In this document: in pieces, positions 14,846 to 15,497 of the stretch
Position numbering within the stretch: position 1 is the stretch's first letter
Layout: every line of letters starts with the position of its first letter
Assembly (NCBI GenBank): GCA_937895315.1
Contig: CALAWM010000089.1
Coordinates: 1 to 15,497, forward strand
DNA from: an uncultured Caryophanales bacterium
GTDB lineage: Bacteria; Bacillota_I; Bacilli_A; RFN20; CAG-826
Direction: 5' to 3'
DNA length: 15,497 nt
Made by a program: the position numbers and the translations under genes
The notes under the pieces: generated by a model
Told to the model about the DNA's origin: nothing
The model's database searches: none
What the model saw: the letters and a program-made list of their open reading frames with translations, nothing else

Positions 14846-15497
14846 CTATTCCTCACAAAAGTCCTTATAGATTAACTTGAACACTTCTTCTAGAACGTTA
14901 ACTACTATTGAGTTCCCAATTAATCTATTCATTTTCCTATAACTTAAATTCAATTGCTTTGTTCGTTCATATTCTTCCATCGTAAAGCCCATTAAGAGAA
15001 ATGCTTCACGAATGGTAAGCAACCTCCATGTTGCTCCTTTTGGACCTCTGTATCTAAACATAGCTGCTGTATTGCTTCGGTCCATGTTGCATGTAATCGT
15101 ATTAATAATCGTATTATTATCAATAACATTTCTTTGATTAATATTCCACATTTCTTCCCTGGACGTCGTTAAGTTAAGTTGGGCTTGGTTAGCTTCGAAT
15201 CTTAATACATCATCTTCATATTCTGATTCATTTGGTTTGTAAAAAATAAAATCTTCAATGTTTATTCTCTTGTTCGATTTATAAGTTATTAAAGATGTCA
15301 CATCAACTTTTTTTCCAAAGGAACTTAAAATAAATGCTCTTTTACGACTTTGTGGCACACCAAAATCCAAAGAATTAAGAATCATGTTATCACTATTTTT
15401 ATAGCCGATTTCTTCTAAAAATGAAAGCCAACTATTCAAAGCATTAGAATTAGATTTTGCGAAAATAGCTTTCACATTTTCCATTAGAAGGTACCTT
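14846..15497 (-). CDS. DNA (cytosine-5) methyltransferase, C-terminal part (N-terminus beyond right edge)
   Basis: This is the C-terminal part of a C5-cytosine methyltransferase. The frame stays open to the right edge and reads RYLL directly before MENV, so ATG 15484 is internal. ENV is conserved motif VI. Numbering from that methionine, motif VIII is QSRKRAFIL (45-53), motif IX is WRLLTIREAFLLMGF (153-167), and motif X is RLIGNSIVVNVLEEVF (187-202). Between VIII and IX only about 100 residues remain for the target recognition domain, so recognition is probably of a short site; the target cannot be read from sequence. The catalytic PCQ motif and the SAM-binding FxGxG motif would lie outside the window. 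It is the first visible gene of the operon and the presumed self-marking enzyme. Confidence 0.93.
   Translation of the reverse strand, partial: RYLLMENVKAIFAKSNSNALNSWLSFLEEIGYKNSDNMILNSLDFGVPQSRKRAFILSSFGKKVDVTSLITYKSNKRINIEDFIFYKPNESEYEDDVLRFEANQAQLNLTTSREEMWNINQRNVIDNNTIINTITCNMDRSNTAAMFRYRGPKGATWRLLTIREAFLLMGFTMEEYERTKQLNLSYRKMNRLIGNSIVVNVLEEVFKLIYKDFCEE

Noticed and set aside
1-15497. CRISPR array, tRNA or rRNA gene, insertion sequence, attachment site
   Set aside because: I saw no regularly spaced repeats, cloverleaf, transposase or integrase reading frame, or paired terminal repeats in reading through the window.
6586-15497. BREX, DISARM, Dnd or type I restriction system
   Set aside because: There are no PglZ, BrxC, DrmA/B, DndB-E or HsdR/S signatures. 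The GHKL plus Z1 plus DUF4420 plus AIPR set is a different group.
1-15497. Mycoplasma-type code with TGA as tryptophan
   Set aside because: Tryptophans in conserved motifs are TGG, and TGA ends the 341-residue gene exactly at its coupled junction.

Overview
The window looks like a chromosomal segment of a low-G+C, anaerobic, Gram-positive-type bacterium (Bacillota, or a cell-wall-less relative that keeps the standard code). The reasons are strong AGGAGG-type ribosome binding sites, a lipoprotein with a classic lipobox, an NAD-linked [FeFe] hydrogenase, and TGA used as a stop while tryptophan is TGG. I cannot name a genus. All real genes I can support lie on the minus strand, so transcription runs from high to low coordinates.

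Region 1 (1-374) is the N-terminal part of an unrecognised membrane-anchored protein with its own likely promoter. Region 2 (459-6379) is a metabolic operon: hydC, hndB, hydB, hydA (subunits of a multimeric, probably electron-bifurcating NAD(P)-linked [FeFe] hydrogenase), then a substrate-binding lipoprotein and a permease of an ABC importer, all tightly spaced. Two of the four hydrogenase genes are broken by what look like small internal deletions that also shift the frame. HydC lost roughly ten codons before its [2Fe-2S] domain. HydA lost roughly twenty-odd codons carrying the CxxCxxC of its second [4Fe-4S] motif. Either the hydrogenase is decaying or the assembly is wrong at both places.

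Region 3 (6380-6585) is an AT-rich intergenic stretch. It holds the terminator of the defence operon, a candidate hydrogenase promoter with a palindrome over its -10 box, and a short inverted repeat in the leader.

Region 4 (6586 to the right edge) is a six-gene, translationally coupled defence operon. In transcription order it encodes a C5-cytosine DNA methyltransferase (cut by the window edge), an unrecognised 341-residue protein with a possible degenerate nuclease fold, a MORC/MutL-like GHKL ATPase, a Z1-domain superfamily 2 helicase-like ATPase, a DUF4420-type PD-(D/E)XK nuclease, and an AIPR (abortive infection phage resistance) protein. This fits the class of restriction-modification-like systems built around prokaryotic MORC-type ATPases that comparative genomics has predicted. 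The likely logic is that the methyltransferase marks self DNA, the two ATPases sense or remodel unmodified DNA, and the nuclease and AIPR protein act as effectors. This operon is the most interesting content of the window. The family combination is known, but the 341-residue component is the part I cannot place. Base composition is visibly more AT-rich here than in the hydrogenase region, which fits horizontal acquisition.
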